Below, piece by piece: positions 23,996-37,680 of a DNA stretch of 64,000 bases; position 1 is the stretch's first letter, and every line of letters begins with the position of its first letter. The translations under genes were made by a program, and so were the position numbers. Under the pieces are notes generated by a model. The model saw only the letters and a list, made by a program, of their open reading frames with translations. It was not told where the DNA came from and ran no database searches. Source of the stretch: Centropus unirufus (Eukaryota; Chordata; Aves; Cuculiformes; Centropidae); contig VYZI01000085.1 in the NCBI GenBank assembly GCA_013397695.1, positions 1,256,146 through 1,320,145 of the forward strand, written 5' to 3'.

Positions 23996-25784
23996 AAAGC
24001 CAACTCTTTCTGAACACAGAGGAGCTTCTCCAGGGGACAAATGAGAATTATTGATCGATGGAAAATGGAATATCTTGATCCATGAACATCTGTGTGGTGT
24101 TCCTCAGCTGATGTCCTGGGCACTGTTGTCTTCAGGAGGCAGAACGTGCACAGAGACACAAATCATCATATGATATAGCTCAAGGCTGAGAGGATTCAAC
24201 AGGAGCTTCCACATTATTTAAAATAACATTGTATAACGAAACTTAATTTCCTCTTGTTTTGCAGCCTTTCTAGAATTCCTTCAGCTTCCTCTGACCATTG
24301 GAGGAGTGGTGGGTGGGTGAATATTCCAATTCTCTGAGTTTATCTTTCACATACCTTTTTATTCCCACTCACAGCTTCTTTTACCAAATTTTGCTGGCTT
24401 AGAAAAGGGGTTCATTACACGTTCCCAAGCAGTGATGTCTCTTTCGGGCATCCTAGGTGCCAGCTGCTGAAAAGGGGGCAGAGATCAAGAGGATATCAGC
24501 CCACCAAGAATGCCTTAGAGACCACCAAGAACGCCTTAGAGACCACCAAGTTATGTCAAAAGGCAGAAAATGACAAAATGTGGGGTGAATTGAGGGTGCC
24601 CCTCTTCTTTCATCTGGATTACCAGCTTAGTGATATGAATATTCAGCCAGAAGTAACTCATGATGAAGAAGCCAAGCGCACAAATTACTCAAGGAATAAT
24701 AGGAGGGTCACGTCATCTCAAGGGAAACCCAGAGGAGAAACCCACCACTAATGAGACTGCACAGTTTTGAGAACTTAAGAACTGCTGTTTTGTAGCAAAT
24801 TACTTCTATATTTGATTTGCCGCTCTGATTTCAGCTCAGTCAGCAATGCATATGGAAGAATCCACCATAATGGAAACATAAGAGTGTAATCTTCCAGTGA
24901 GGTGGGTGGAAAATGTCTAAACAGAAAACAATGGGGGCTTATTTCGGTTTATATCTTGCTCTTACTTGTTACTGTATTGACAAAACTCATGATTTTAACA
25001 AGCCTCCTGTAGCTTGGTATTCCTTCTCATCTAATCATTCCTGAGGTTGTATTAGTATATATATATGTAAAAAAAATCATTTTCTTCTTTTAAATTACAT
25101 TTTTACCATTCAGTAATGATGAAAAAACACTGCAAGCTCCGCCTCAACTTTTTCAAAGTATTAAAGGAAACAAAAGGCACTCAAATAAACTTTTACAAAC
25201 CTGTTTTAAACAAATGCCCCATTTTTTATCTGAAATGCAGTGGCCATGGGTCATGAGAATGTTCTTCCTGGCTCTAAAGCTACTGTGATAGCAAGGAACT
25301 TTAATCTCTGTACCTCTTCCTTCTGATATGTTTGTGTCAACCTTGCAGCTGTTATCAAGCTCTATTGCTCCTGTCTAATAGCGGCATCAGAAATGCAAAT
25401 ATACTATAAAAAACCAAGGCATAAAACATTATATTGATAAAAAATAAATTAATTATTCAGAAGAAGAGGAGAAAACTCTCAAATGAATATGCAACCTGAA
25501 CATTCTAAATGACATGTTGTTGTGTCAAATCCCTTTGTTCCTTTCTTATGTCTAAACTGACTGAGAGTTTGATCTTGCTTCCTCTGAATTCAAAACAAAA
25601 CTTCCATCTTTTTCTTTGAGAAAGCGTGGAAAGCACCACTGGAGTGAGGTGGCATCTTCCGTGGAAATAAACTTCACTTTTATCTATTACTTGGCTGAAA
25701 TAATAAGCAGAAATATAATAGTGAGAGAAATTTTTAGTAGTTGAAGTTGGATGGGGAATGGAGAAGGGCTTCAGAGAAGCCCTG
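23996..25784. other. Intergenic DNA, no gene identified
   Basis: AT-rich non-coding sequence. It includes a small tandem repeat at 24,501-24,550: a 21-base unit CCACCAAGAATGCCTTAGAG(A) present about 2.4 times with one base change. No exon was recognised. Confidence 0.5.
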
Positions 25785-26243
25785 AGGAGAAAGGCGTGGG
25801 GGTGTTGGTGGGCGAGAAGCTCAACATGAGCAGGAAACGTGCGCCCGCCGCCTGGAAATCCAACCAGATCCTGGGCTGCATCCAAAGCGGTGGGACCGGC
25901 TGGGAAGGGAGGGAGTTCTTTCCCTCTACTCCGCTCTTGTGAGACCTCATCTGGAGCCCTGAGTTCAGCTCTGGAGCCCTCAGCACAGGGAGAACAGGGA
26001 GGTGTCCGAGCAAGTCCAGAGGAGGTCATGGAGATGATCCAAGGACTGGAGCAACTCTGCCATGAGGCCAGGCTGGGAGAGTTGGGGCTGTTCAGCCTGG
26101 AGAAGGCTCCAGGGAGACCTCAGAGCAGCTTCCAGCACTGAAAGGGGCTCCAGGAAAGTTGGGGAGGGGCTCAGGATCGGGGGGGCAGGGAGAGGAAGAG
26201 GGGGAATCATTTTAAACTGAAAGAGGAGAAATGTAGATTATGA
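25785..26243 (+). mobile_element. CR1: CR1 LINE fragment
   Basis: Reads through the CR1 3' region: AGAAGCTCAACATGAGCAGG, CCAACCAGATCCTGGGCTGC, a CTACTCCGCTCTTGTGAGAC block, GTCCAGAGGAGGTCATGGAG, GTTGGGGCTGTTCAGCCTGG and GGGGAATCATTTTAAACTGA. These match, in order, the conserved end of CR1 ORF2 and its 3' UTR. The true 3' terminus is missing. The frame is broken and no functional reverse transcriptase remains. Confidence 0.92.
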
Positions 26244-27614
26244 ATAATGGCCACAAAGGACACCATCAGTCTGACACGGGAGGATCATCCTTAACTTATG
26301 CTTAAACAAAATTGATGCCAACATAATGCAGGTTTTCTTTAAAAGAGGATTGCAGCATCAACTGCTCCAAAATGCCACAAAGACCAGTCTTATTGAATAA
26401 AAAAAAGAGCTCAGCTTCCCATTGGCATTTCTAAGGGACCTTCTAGCACAAAGCTCTGCATGGGAAATGTGGGTATTCCAAAAGGGAGTATTCCCAAATA
26501 TGGATATTTATATATCATTCATACCAACCTGGATTTAAACTGGCAGGAAAGATACCAGGGCCATTCCATCCTTGTTTAAATTTACTGTACAACAAGGATG
26601 AAATACATACAGATGGCATGGAAGAAAAAGCAAACACTAAAATGGGAGTCAAACACCCTGAAACTGAAGAAAACTTCTTGACTCTTGTTATTGTTCTCTT
26701 TGAAGTATCCACGCAGTAACTCAGAGGAGAGCGCAGGCTCCCAAACTGACAATAAAGGGCAAATCAGGGCTATTTCAGGGATTCGGATCAAATGTTGATA
26801 AATTTAAACAACCCAAAGAGGAGGGGTTCCTTCAATGTCATCTTATTACCCTGCAAGGGAGGCAAACAGACAGTTCAATCACAAAATCATAATGCTTAAG
26901 CAGCATGAAATCATAAAGCTAGCAACAAAACAGGTGAAGCATGCTACATTTATGATTCATACGCTTCCTTTCACCCTAGCACGGCACTGCTCTACCGACG
27001 GCCCTAAATGGCCAGTCCCTGCTGGCCTCCCCAGCACAAGAGGAGGGAGCACTATTATCCTTTTGGGGGTACTTAGTGCCCCGCACGCCGTCGTATAAAA
27101 ATAATGCCCATGAATAGTTAAACTGCTTACCCAACTGTACATGTGGGTTACAAGCTACAATAAATAGGGTCGATGTTTAGACACGAACATAGAGCTCAAT
27201 GCATACAAATAAACTTTACTGACACGTTCAAAATCTATTGAAATTGGTATACGGCTACAATATAATTTGGTAATTTTACTTTGCCACAGACACGCCATTT
27301 CCCTTAAAAATTGATGTGAACTAAAACAAACATTATTTGTAAAATCACATCTATAAAAGAAAGTCTGAAGTGGACTTTCTTTGAGCATTTGATCTTTGAT
27401 CATTTGGGGCCTGGAGCAGCCAGGTACCCAGGTGTCCCTGGTGCACCAGGGAACTGAACATTTCTCCTACCAAAGCTCTTGAAAATAAGAGTAGATCAAC
27501 ACGAGGGCTTACATCAACAGCTCTGGTTATCAATAAGCCACCAATAAACAACACACGACCAGAACTTCCTGAAATGAGTGATCACTAGCAGAAAGCTGGC
27601 CCATGAACTACAGA
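26244..27614. other. Intergenic DNA, no gene identified
   Basis: No coding exon or repeat was recognised. The part at about 26,840-26,990 is repeat-free with homeodomain-like cores and may be regulatory, with low certainty. Confidence 0.45.
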
Positions 27615-27680
27615 TTTTAAAAAAAAATTAAATTTAATTTAAATTTAAATTTAAATTTAAATTTAAATTTAAAAAAAAAA
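27615..27680. repeat. (TTTAAA)n self-complementary microsatellite
   Basis: About eight tandem TTTAAA units flanked by an A-run on each side. Every unit is its own reverse complement, so the array can extrude as a cruciform or unpair easily. Confidence 0.95.
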
Positions 27681-30600
27681 CCTGAAGAGACCAAGGGTTC
27701 TGTACATACTCACTGACCAAAAATATCTGTTTTAAAAGGCTCAACGTGAAAGGCAATTTGTCAGGCAGACGTCTAAGTTTGGCTCCCACAATGCTGCAAG
27801 CAGGTTAGAGGTATTCTGAAATGAACCACAATTTTTATTTATAATCACAAATATTTCAGCAGTTGTACATTGTCCGAGTTCACCTGCAGCTGACGTAACA
27901 ATATTCCCCGTCCATTGGCTGTTGAATTTGTGCCCTCTCTGGCATCTAGGAAACAGAGCAACCTAAAAAATCAGTGTTACTTGTGCCTTCTGGATTAGCT
28001 GCAAAGGTTAAATCCCTTGTTTTTACTTTAGAGCAAAGAAAGAAACCCAGCACCCAGAACCCAAACAAATGTGTCGGTGGGCACTCCGGAATCGATCCCC
28101 TCGGACACCTGAGCTGCCAATATGGAAAAAAACTTTTGTCATGACCCTGTGAAGTCAGTCTGATCACCTGTAAGTTCCATAAAGTAACTATAAGGGGAAA
28201 ATTATTACTTTTCATTTCCTCACAGTTTTAATTTAGACACGTCTGCAGAACATTTGCGCAGGACAGGACACGGATTCCTACACCTGGATACATTCAGTTC
28301 TCTCCATTTTTTCTTATAAGGGCAATTCAACCAGCTCCGACCCATATAACAAAATGTATTTGCTCAGTTAGCAGATATGTGTTTATAAAGCTTTCGCAGT
28401 TGCCTAAAAGGATCAAGTTTAATTCACAAAAGATTCATAATTTAGCTTCTGAAACTTTGTGTTACCTCCCATAAAAGACACTCACCCACATCCACAGTGC
28501 AAAACACATAATTTTTTACTGCAGCACTACCAGGGGTCACAACGGTAACTCCAGCCAAGTTAGGAAAACAGCACGGCTATTAATTATTATTATTTACAGT
28601 GCATAGTAGTAAATTAATTGGGCAATAAAAGGTATTGCTATGATTTATCAGAGTGTTAAAAATTCATTCAATGGATTATTATTATTTTTTTTTGCCTACT
28701 GAGCTATTGCATTCAGTATTATAAAGCAAGATTTTTACCTGTTTATTTTAAATAGGTGATCCAGTTTTGGAGAAAGTAAAATGGAATTTTTGTGAATGTT
28801 AGTGAGAAAAGAGTAGTTACGTTATGATTAGAAAACAAGAAGTTGAAGGTAAATACCTTAAGAAGATTTCATTCATCTTACATTTATGCACCTGCAGAAA
28901 ATCCACCAAAAATGTTGTTCAGGAAGTTCAACATGTGGGAAACTTAAAGAAAACCTCAACAAAAGACAAGAAATACGAAGTGCGGCTTTACAAAAGGAAA
29001 ACAGCTGGCAATCAGGCAGGCTTTTCTTGTTGCAATTTTTTATAACTCATGAAAAAGTATTTAATTGAAAATCACTTGCATTCGAGTGTCAGAAATCAAG
29101 GCTATGCCTGCACCATCTCCATTCCCCCAGAGAATTTTTCAGACGTGAGCCACCTCTATCAAAATGGCAAAATGTAACCAATATCTGGCACACTTTTAGA
29201 TAGCAACAAGCTCTATTATTGCACAAAGAATTAACGAACTATTTTCCATTTCTTATCATTAAGACTGGTTTGGGAACTACTACCTCTGTGCTAAAACTGC
29301 TAGAGCAGCCAATGTGGTACAGAGATGTAAAGACCCGAATTCCTGAGCTCAGCGCTTTTGCCAGCATGTAGGGTGCTCGCAGATTCATGATGTGCAGGAA
29401 AAAGAATGTATTATTGCATAACATTCTTAATTGCATCTCTCCCTGCAGGACTCCATCGAAACACGGCGTGTTGTGTCTTTGTAAAAAATATTTTGTAGAG
29501 GGAATTTAGAGAAGCAGAGAGCCACTGCACACACAGTTACGATGCATTATGTATTTAATAACCTAAATTTTTCAGTCGACAGTGCAGATTTTTAATAAAC
29601 CTAACATTAACTCCACCTGTTTACACATGGCACAAGCTTTACCTGCTCTTCCAAAGAAGATGAGGGGTTAGCCCGAATGACAGATGTTAAAACCCCCATC
29701 TAAATATTCCTTCAATTAAAGACATATTTAGAGTTCATCGCTTTCCTGGTTGGAAGTTATGGAAAAGTTGGATGAGAGGGGACTGAAACAGGCTTCCAGG
29801 GGAAGTGGGTGAGTTTGCTCTCTGAAAGCCCCTGATCGTTGTCCTTCCTTGGGGAGAGGAACAAAAGAACGTGGCCCGAGGAGGGCACCTTCCCGACGGG
29901 TCCCCAAGACTGCGGTGGGGACACCGCCTCTCACCCCGACAATTCACCAAGGCCTAAGCTATTTAGACCACTCATGTGTAAAAAGAGAAGAAAAATAAAA
30001 ATTTTACTTCTGCAAATAAATTGGATCCTGGGATTTGTGTGCAAATCCACAGAGACAAAATTCTCTATTCCTCAATATTTACCATAACTGTGAAGGTTTC
30101 CTCTCATTTCCATGACGGCAATTTTGAACAAGCTCTTGTTCAATGCTTATGGGAGAATTACCTCAGATTCTTCCTGACGTTGCTTTCTTCCTTACCCTTG
30201 TAACCGGCAGGGACAACCCAAACAGCACCCATGGAGTGGTCAGAACGGCGCGCTGGGCCCCTACAAGCAGTGCCCTCCAACCTCATCCCATCAAACACCT
30301 TTGAGGTTGGTTTCCTTCTGAAAACTCTGCCTTGGGCTGAAGGAAAAACGAAGGAGGTGGTGAAGCAGAGAGTGGAATGGTGGTCAGATGATGTTTAGAT
30401 TTGTATGGATCCTCCCAAGGCTTCTCCTGGTATTCAAAGGGAGCTTTTCCAACACAGTCTCCTTGCTCATCTCGTGCCCAAAATCCAGGCATTATTATAG
30501 ATTGTTGGGTGGAGAGGGCTTGCATTACAAAAGCACCTGATGTTGTCCCAGTCAGGGCAGAAAACGCCCTCGGCCTCCCCGTGCTGATCCAGAAGACAGC

Positions 30601-33600
30601 ACGTCAGGCTTGTCAGGAATTTTATGGAAGCTTAAAAGAAGCCAATGAAGCTTAAAAGAAGCCAATGCATCTTCCCCGTGCCACCCCAGCGACCAGCCCA
30701 GCCGAGCCCCTCGATTTCTCTGATATATTGGAATATTTCGATGCATACTGCCAATATTTATTCCAGTGGCACATTTGGGCCTCCGGACCCGTTTGGTTTT
30801 ATTCTCAGCACACAACTGGGGCCCTAAATCCGCTCCTGCCCTGTGCGGGGCATCACGCTGTGCTTCACAGCCCTTCCTCTTCCTCCTGGGCTTGAGCTGG
30901 GTAAGCACGTGGAAGGACCTGCACCCACAACTGCTCCTTTTCTTTCATTGTGTCCAATCTCCAATCCTGTACATGTCTCTATTTGCAGGGAAAGAGGGGA
31001 ATGAAACTACAAGGATATTTGGGGAGGCTAGCTAAAGAAATATGCTTTCTAATAAATATTGTATTCATCTTACCAGGACTACACATAGAAGAAAAAGAAA
31101 GGAAAGAAAGACAACTAATTAAACACTTTTTAAAAACACAGTATTCAAAAGAAAGAGAACTAATAAAACACTTTTTAAAACACAGTATTTCCAGGAGATA
31201 TCTGCTGTGCTCACATTACGACTTGTCCAGCATGCGATACTTTTATCTTTTGCTGAGATGCATTTAGCATCCCTGAAATTTATTACCAATTAGCCTCCAT
31301 TTGCGTTGACTTTTTTCCAGTATGACACAGTGAATTTCTGGTTGCAAACTCTGCTGGTGCCTCCTTTAACTCTAGCCTATCATCTTCCCCAACACACTGA
31401 AAAGTGACATCTTTTCCAGACAGCTACCCCACTTCCCCACCAACTCCACCGCTCCACGTCTCCTTTCCTTAAGCAGCCATCAAATCCCACCAAGAATGTT
31501 CAGTAACGCTCTGGTCCACCAGCAGGGACACTCCTGACCAGCTGCTGAGGAGCACCAGTCTCGTCCTTCCGCACTTGATTTGTGTCGCAGTTGTGATATT
31601 GATCTATTAGTCCACAAAAAACATGGATTTCAATGGTTGCAATAATTGAGCAAAACACGTCCACTCTGAAATTATTAAAGCTATCGCAGGGAGATTAATT
31701 TCCTTTTGATGTTCTTCTATCAGGAACTCTACTTTGATTCATTGATGTCACAGAACAAATTAGTGCAGTACATAGCCAAGCAGTATGATATTAAAATCGG
31801 ACATTATTCCACTGCTGATATCAAACAATAAAGTAGCAGATGGCTTTTTTTCTTTTTTAGAACTGGCTTTCATGTCAGAGGACAAGGCTGCAAAAATTAT
31901 TCCTTTTTCTGGAAGTTGCTCATGTTTGGGTGCATACCTGGATCAAATTCTTCAATGTATGAGAAGACAGCGTTGTCCAATAAAAGGTCAAACAGTGAGT
32001 GGTGTACAGAAAATCAGAGAGTCCATGACCTTTTATGTTTTGGCTCTTTAGTTTCAAAGTGACAACAAAAGGTAACGCTTGGTGAAAAAAAAAAAAACAA
32101 TGCACAGAGGAGGACAATATACATAATGAGTTTCCTCTGCATCCAGTGGTCAATTCTATAGTTAGCAGCTTCATATAATGCAGTGTCCAGGGACTGAGGA
32201 AAATTAACAAAAAAGGCCCACTTACTTTCAGCCCACTTCCCATATTTCCTATGGGAATAGGAGAGAAAGCAGGGAAACATATACAGTAAAAAGCAGAAGA
32301 GTCAAAATATAGAAACGAAAGGACTTGATTGAAACTCTAGAAAGGAATAATGCTTCATTCCTTCCCAGAAAACCCACCTCAACAGAGAAAGCCGGGATGC
32401 TGCTAAGTGGATTAAATGCGAGACAAATCCTATTGAACAGAACAGCCCTTCTAACAACTTGCAATTTGCATTTCTCCATGGAGGACCGCTGATTAGTTTT
32501 GCATTAATTGCAGCAACCTGTTAATATTATCCCAGCCAGGTTCCACTGGCAGCCAGAATCATTTTTTTCATTACCAATTTTTATTACTGGTTGTATTTAT
32601 GCTAATGTATCAAGCAGATTGAGTTTTCCTATGATTCTCAGTAATACAGGATCTTCTGAAAACTCAGGCTACTTAGGAAAGATGTTTTGGGGGGACTGGA
32701 GAAGATTAGCCATAGTTGGTATCATCTGTCTTCAAGAAAGCATCTGTATTTGGGGTTTTTCGGTCTCGGAAACCCTGTGCCATGAAGTGACCTTTTAATA
32801 TTCCCACACTTAAATCCACTTGGAAGAGTGAAAACATTGCAAGTAAATTAATAACACAAAAGTCATTTTTTTTTTAAAATGCTGCGTATCCAAGGATCTT
32901 CTCTTTTGCCCAAAATGTTTAATAAAATTATATCAATTTTTTAGATTCATCTATAATTTTAGCAAGGCCCTTTAAGAAGTAAATATCCAAACAGGCACAA
33001 ACACAGGATCAATTTTCAAGTTATTTTTCTGAGTTTCTGTATCCCTTTCTCTTCCACCCCACAAAACACTCAAAAAATTGCATTCGCCATCATTTTAAAC
33101 ATAAATTACATTTAGAATATATCATGATTAATATAGGGAAAGCTTTTAATAAGGCAAAACTTAGAAGGAGAGCTTCAGCTTTCACAGTTAAAGGATCGGG
33201 TTTTTGCCATCAAATTAAATTAATTATCAGTAAAATTGTAGGCACAGAACATGCATTCTGTATTCGCTGTAACAGTGAAATATTTGGATTTTGCCAGTCA
33301 AGTACTCCACGCAGAAAGGGTGCAGTTAGCTTGGAAATAAAGTCAGTGTAGAGAGTGGGAGCTTTCAAAACACAGAAAAGTCCAACTTGGTGCTGTTTTC
33401 CCATAAAGCTGCGGAAGGCAGGTCCCTTTCAGCTGTTAAAGGATTGAAGAATGACTCGGAGTAGAACAATAATGTCAGAAGAACGGGGAAGTGCACACCA
33501 GACAGCCATAAGAACTTCATTTGACTTGTATTGGCAATTGATTTAAATGGAATTGCAACTACCCATCAAGGTCAAGAGTGCTTTCCTGACATTAGGGACC

Positions 33601-35219
33601 TCTGTGTCAACTGTAAATGGACAATGGTCATCTATTTTTCACAAACATGTTCGAAGCATTATAAATCGTGCTTTCGAAGGATTGTTTTAATGTTCCAGGT
33701 AATGCAATTTTACCAAAGGGTGATCTTGCTAACGGAAGAGTGTGCAGTATCTCCTTTGCTATACAAATTATTCCATGACATTATAAAATAGCCTTTATCG
33801 GGCCCTACACAGCAGAGGAGATCACATCAGGTACTTTTAAGGCAGCAACGTTACGAGTTCAGGACAACAAGGTCTCTCAGCAAGGTCTTGCTCAACATGA
33901 GTGCACCGACGTTAGGCAAATGGAGCACCGACCCTTCACTAAATCCCAAAACACTGGCTCCAGCTCGGAATCGCTGGAATATTCTGCAATAACAGATTCT
34001 TCTCCCACTGAAGTCGAGGACAACCCGTCTATGTGAATGTTGTATCCTTCCAAAGAGCCCCCACTGTGACTACTGTAAGGTTGTTTTTTCCTCCAACAAA
34101 ATGTGTGTTTATGGGGCTCTAAGGATAAACAGAAAGCACGGCCCCACCTTTGAGGTGCTGATAATGCAGATTTCTGGCCCTCAGGGATAAGGGTAATTGC
34201 AAAGAAATTATTCACTTTAGTTTCCATGTTAACTATGTTCAGCTCATCTAGATTGTTACTTTACTTTTTTTTTTCTGAGGTAAATATAAAGAGCCTTGGG
34301 GTTAAAATCAGAAAAAAAGGTTCACAGTGAATTACATTCCTCACTGTTGTTACTCCACTTTTTCTGTGGCTTGGTCACTCATTGCATTCCCACCTTTGGA
34401 AATCGGGTAAAATCATCAAAATTAGCTTAAGAAACAGCAAAGCGCGACAGAGAAAACCACAGCACAGAAGAGGAGGAATATTGGCTGCACCAACCACTGG
34501 CACGGCCCAAACGGCGTCCAGGCATCGTCATCTCTGTTTGACTGCTGGTTTGGGAGTCGCAATCTGCTTTTTTAAATCAAACAACGCCTCATTCTGAGGC
34601 TAGAATTCAACTTTCGTCTCTGTTTATATTCTTGCTTATGTGCCTCTATACTCGTTTATGTTAAATATTTGTGTTTTGTGAGGAGATGAGAATGTTGTCA
34701 GGGCACAACTGGCCAAGAAGCCAAAGAAGTGAAACATGGGGAAAGAGTGTAAGGGTAAGCAGGTTTAAATAAAGTCTCTTAGTATAAACATAGAACCCTA
34801 AAGCTTAAATAAACCCAAAGTGTAAATAATCAATATAACCTTATTTCCCACTAAATGGCCATTTATACATTTGGCCACCAAAATAAATGGTTATTCCAAC
34901 TACTCCACAAGCTCTTTAATCAGCTACCAGGACTCCTCTAGCAGCGCTTCCACCAAGAATTTCCTTCAAATCCCTTTTTACCTGGTGGATAAGCACATCA
35001 CGAACACTGTTCTCCTGGGTTTGTCAGGGGAACAACTCCTGTTGTTTCTTCACCATCATCAAGTCGTAGAACAGAAACCTCCGTGACTTCAACTCCAAAC
35101 CTGGGTTCATCTAGGGGAACAGCAGCCCACACAGCAACATCCGCCAGGACTTGGCCAAGGAGTTTGTCAAAACAGCTGCTCTTAACCTTTTTTTCCAGTG
35201 CTTCCTGTTCTGACTAATT
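27681..35219. other. Long intergenic stretch, no gene identified
   Basis: No exon or RNA gene was recognised on either strand. Two small direct duplications are clear. A 20-base unit GAAGCTTAAAAGAAGCCAAT sits twice head to tail at 30,627-30,666. A roughly 41-base unit containing AAACACTTTTTAAA and ACACAGTATT sits at 31,104-31,145 and, slightly altered, at 31,150-31,190. Open frames reach at most 118 codons and look random. Confidence 0.5.
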
Positions 35220-35560
35220 GGCTAATAATAATTTTGTAACCTAATAGTAATTGACAACATAGAAATGCATAATAACCATGCCCTGAAAAGTGACACGAGC
35301 AATATTATATCGCCCAATATACTGGGCTTTCATACAATTCTTTCATTACCTGCAACCTCCTTGGTAATGAATATGCTGTTAAAAGTGGTTTTTTAATTTT
35401 CATGTTTCTCGTGTTGTAATTCTCCAATAAATTTCTCTGACTTCCAACATAAATAAGTTTCATTATTCCCCATTATTAAAAGAAACAAACACATTCTCCT
35501 GCGCTGAAAGGGTGTCATATAATTAGATGACCTTCCTACATAAAATCATGAATGAAAAAG
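35220..35560. promoter_or_regulatory. Candidate conserved non-coding element
   Basis: Repeat-free AT-rich DNA with boxes such as AATAGTAATTGACAACATAG, ATGCATAATAACCATG, GGTAATGAATATGC and TCATATAATTAGATGACC (homeodomain and POU-like cores). Texture alone suggests enhancer DNA. No alignment evidence is available. Confidence 0.22.
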
Positions 35561-37439
35561 GACCTGACAACTTGCAGGAAAATATTTAATCAGACATTAG
35601 GACATTAAATATAGTTAGTCAAGACACAAGGCATTATTGCACTAACAAATGCTTTCAGAAACACTCTTTTACAATACAAGAGATCAAAACAGACTTTAGT
35701 TTTACTACACCATTAGACAAGTCCCAGCTTTCTGGCAATTTATCACCGATTTCTTCATTTGGTTGCTTTAAACATGCTTTTAAAACATACTTGATAACTA
35801 GTAAAAATTGTATACAATGCAAATGACATTTCAGATAAGTTTTATTGACTTAATGCTCCGGTAATAAAATTATAACAATCAGTATTATTTTGATTTATTG
35901 CAAATTTTACTTTCACCTTCAATGGACTCGGCGCGCGGCAGAATTGAATGTGATGCTGCTGCCCCCTCAAGGATGCCAGAGAAAAGTGTGAAGGCTCATT
36001 TCGGTCTCATCCCGAATTAATAGCAGCAAGATTCAAGAACTGAGAATGATTTGGCTCCATTGTTTTCCTGCAGTTGTTTGATGCTCATAGTGTGCAGGTT
36101 CCACCTATTTGCAATGCAAATAGAATTCCGTGTACCTGGAAGGGCCCACCCAGGCACCCACAGCACTAAGGGTTGGAGAAAAACATCTTTGCATAGGAAC
36201 GTTCATAAAGCGAGCCAAAACATGTCCTGATTTTACAGCAACTCACAAACAAGAATGGGAATTGGCAAAATTGGAAAAGGAATGAGAAATTTCACCCTGG
36301 GTTTTCGTTTGCTGTTTGCTTGTTGCTTTGTTCAACTTTCAGATGAAAACCACGGCCGGGTGTAGAACTCCAGTTTGTCACATTGATGTCAGTGCCATAA
36401 ATATTGGAATGAGCGCATGGTAACTTCTGCATTAAAATAAATATTTTCATGAAGAAAGCTGGAAAAAATGCCTTTGTCAGATACTAGGAAGCACCTGCAG
36501 TGCTCTGTGTGTGTGTATGCTCAGAAAACATGTAAATTCACGCTGCTAAAAGATCTGCAGGAGCATCACAGAGGCCTCACACCATCACGCATGGGACAGA
36601 TATGAGGTCAGCTATATAAAATGTGCAAAACTAATCAAGGTTAGGTTAAGGTGACAGTCACCCTAGACTTATCTAAAAAAAGGCACGCTCTAAAATTACA
36701 ATCTACTGCTTTAAACCCATCCCAAGCACCGATGGGTCAAGATTAAAAAAAAAAACCCTACCCAATCCCATTTGGCAAAAGCCAGGTTGCACTTCAAGTA
36801 AAAAACTCTGCAGGAAGAGTTTTTGTCTATGGAACGTAAGGAAAGTTGCCAGGACCAGCCTGACCATGCACTGAAGGACAGGTCGCTGGTTCACAGCTCC
36901 CTTGGATGATGAAATGTGCTCAAAAGCACCTGTTTTCCACTTGGAGTTAGCCAGTTTCCAGGCCGAGCAGGAAACCTTAGCACCTTTATTCTGGCCTGCG
37001 TTGGTAGCTGACACAGAAATTAAGTCATGGATACATCAGTGTCACACCGGATTGGATTTACACAGTTTTGCCAGTATTTTATCCTCTGGGAGCCAGCACA
37101 TAGTACCTATTCCAGAAGTTCTTTCTTGTACCAAAAATTGGGGCATTTCAGACTACAGCGACTGATCTAACAAGGAGGGAAAAAATAACGCCTTTTAACT
37201 ACAACTGTAAAAAAAAAAAATACCAATTAAATAAATTACAGGAATATTAGCTATACTGGGACTCCAGGGAGTCCAATTCCTTTTAGGGGATCTCCTTTTA
37301 CGCGTGAAACATTAATTTATGTAATGTAGGATCTGATTCCAGCCTTACTGCAGCTTGTCATTCACAAATGAATTCTCCGGAATGTGTAAAACACACACCG
37401 AAGACACTCACGAGGGCCCAGATGAATGGCAAGCTAACA
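35561..37439. other. Intergenic DNA, no gene identified
   Basis: No exon, RNA gene or known repeat recognised. A short GT run lies near 36,506-36,518. Confidence 0.5.
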
Positions 37440-37680
37440 ACTGGGATCTGGCTGTCCCTGCTATAACGCAACGCCTCATGTAGAGCTAATTTCTCTTAAG
37501 AATGCAATGGATACTTTTGTATTTTCACTGGCTGGAACAAGAAAAAGCGAGTGGTAGTTTGCTGTCATTGTTGTAGGAGTCTTTTGTGCTATGACTCCCC
37601 TCACTACAACTGCCAGTAATAAATCACATTCTACACTCCCTTAATTGGATTACATACCTAAGGAAGCACTGTTTGGAGTA
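37440..37680. promoter_or_regulatory. Candidate conserved non-coding element
   Basis: Repeat-free sequence with GAGCTAATTTCTCTTAAG, CTGTCATTGTTGTAG (SOX-like ATTGTT), CAGTAATAAATCACA and TTAATTGGATTAC (a TAATCC/GGATTA homeodomain-like core). Proposed on composition only. Confidence 0.22.

Noticed and set aside
25505..26210. Frames of 60-174 codons on both strands
   Set aside because: They fall on the CR1 fragment at 25,785-26,243 and reflect decayed LINE sequence.
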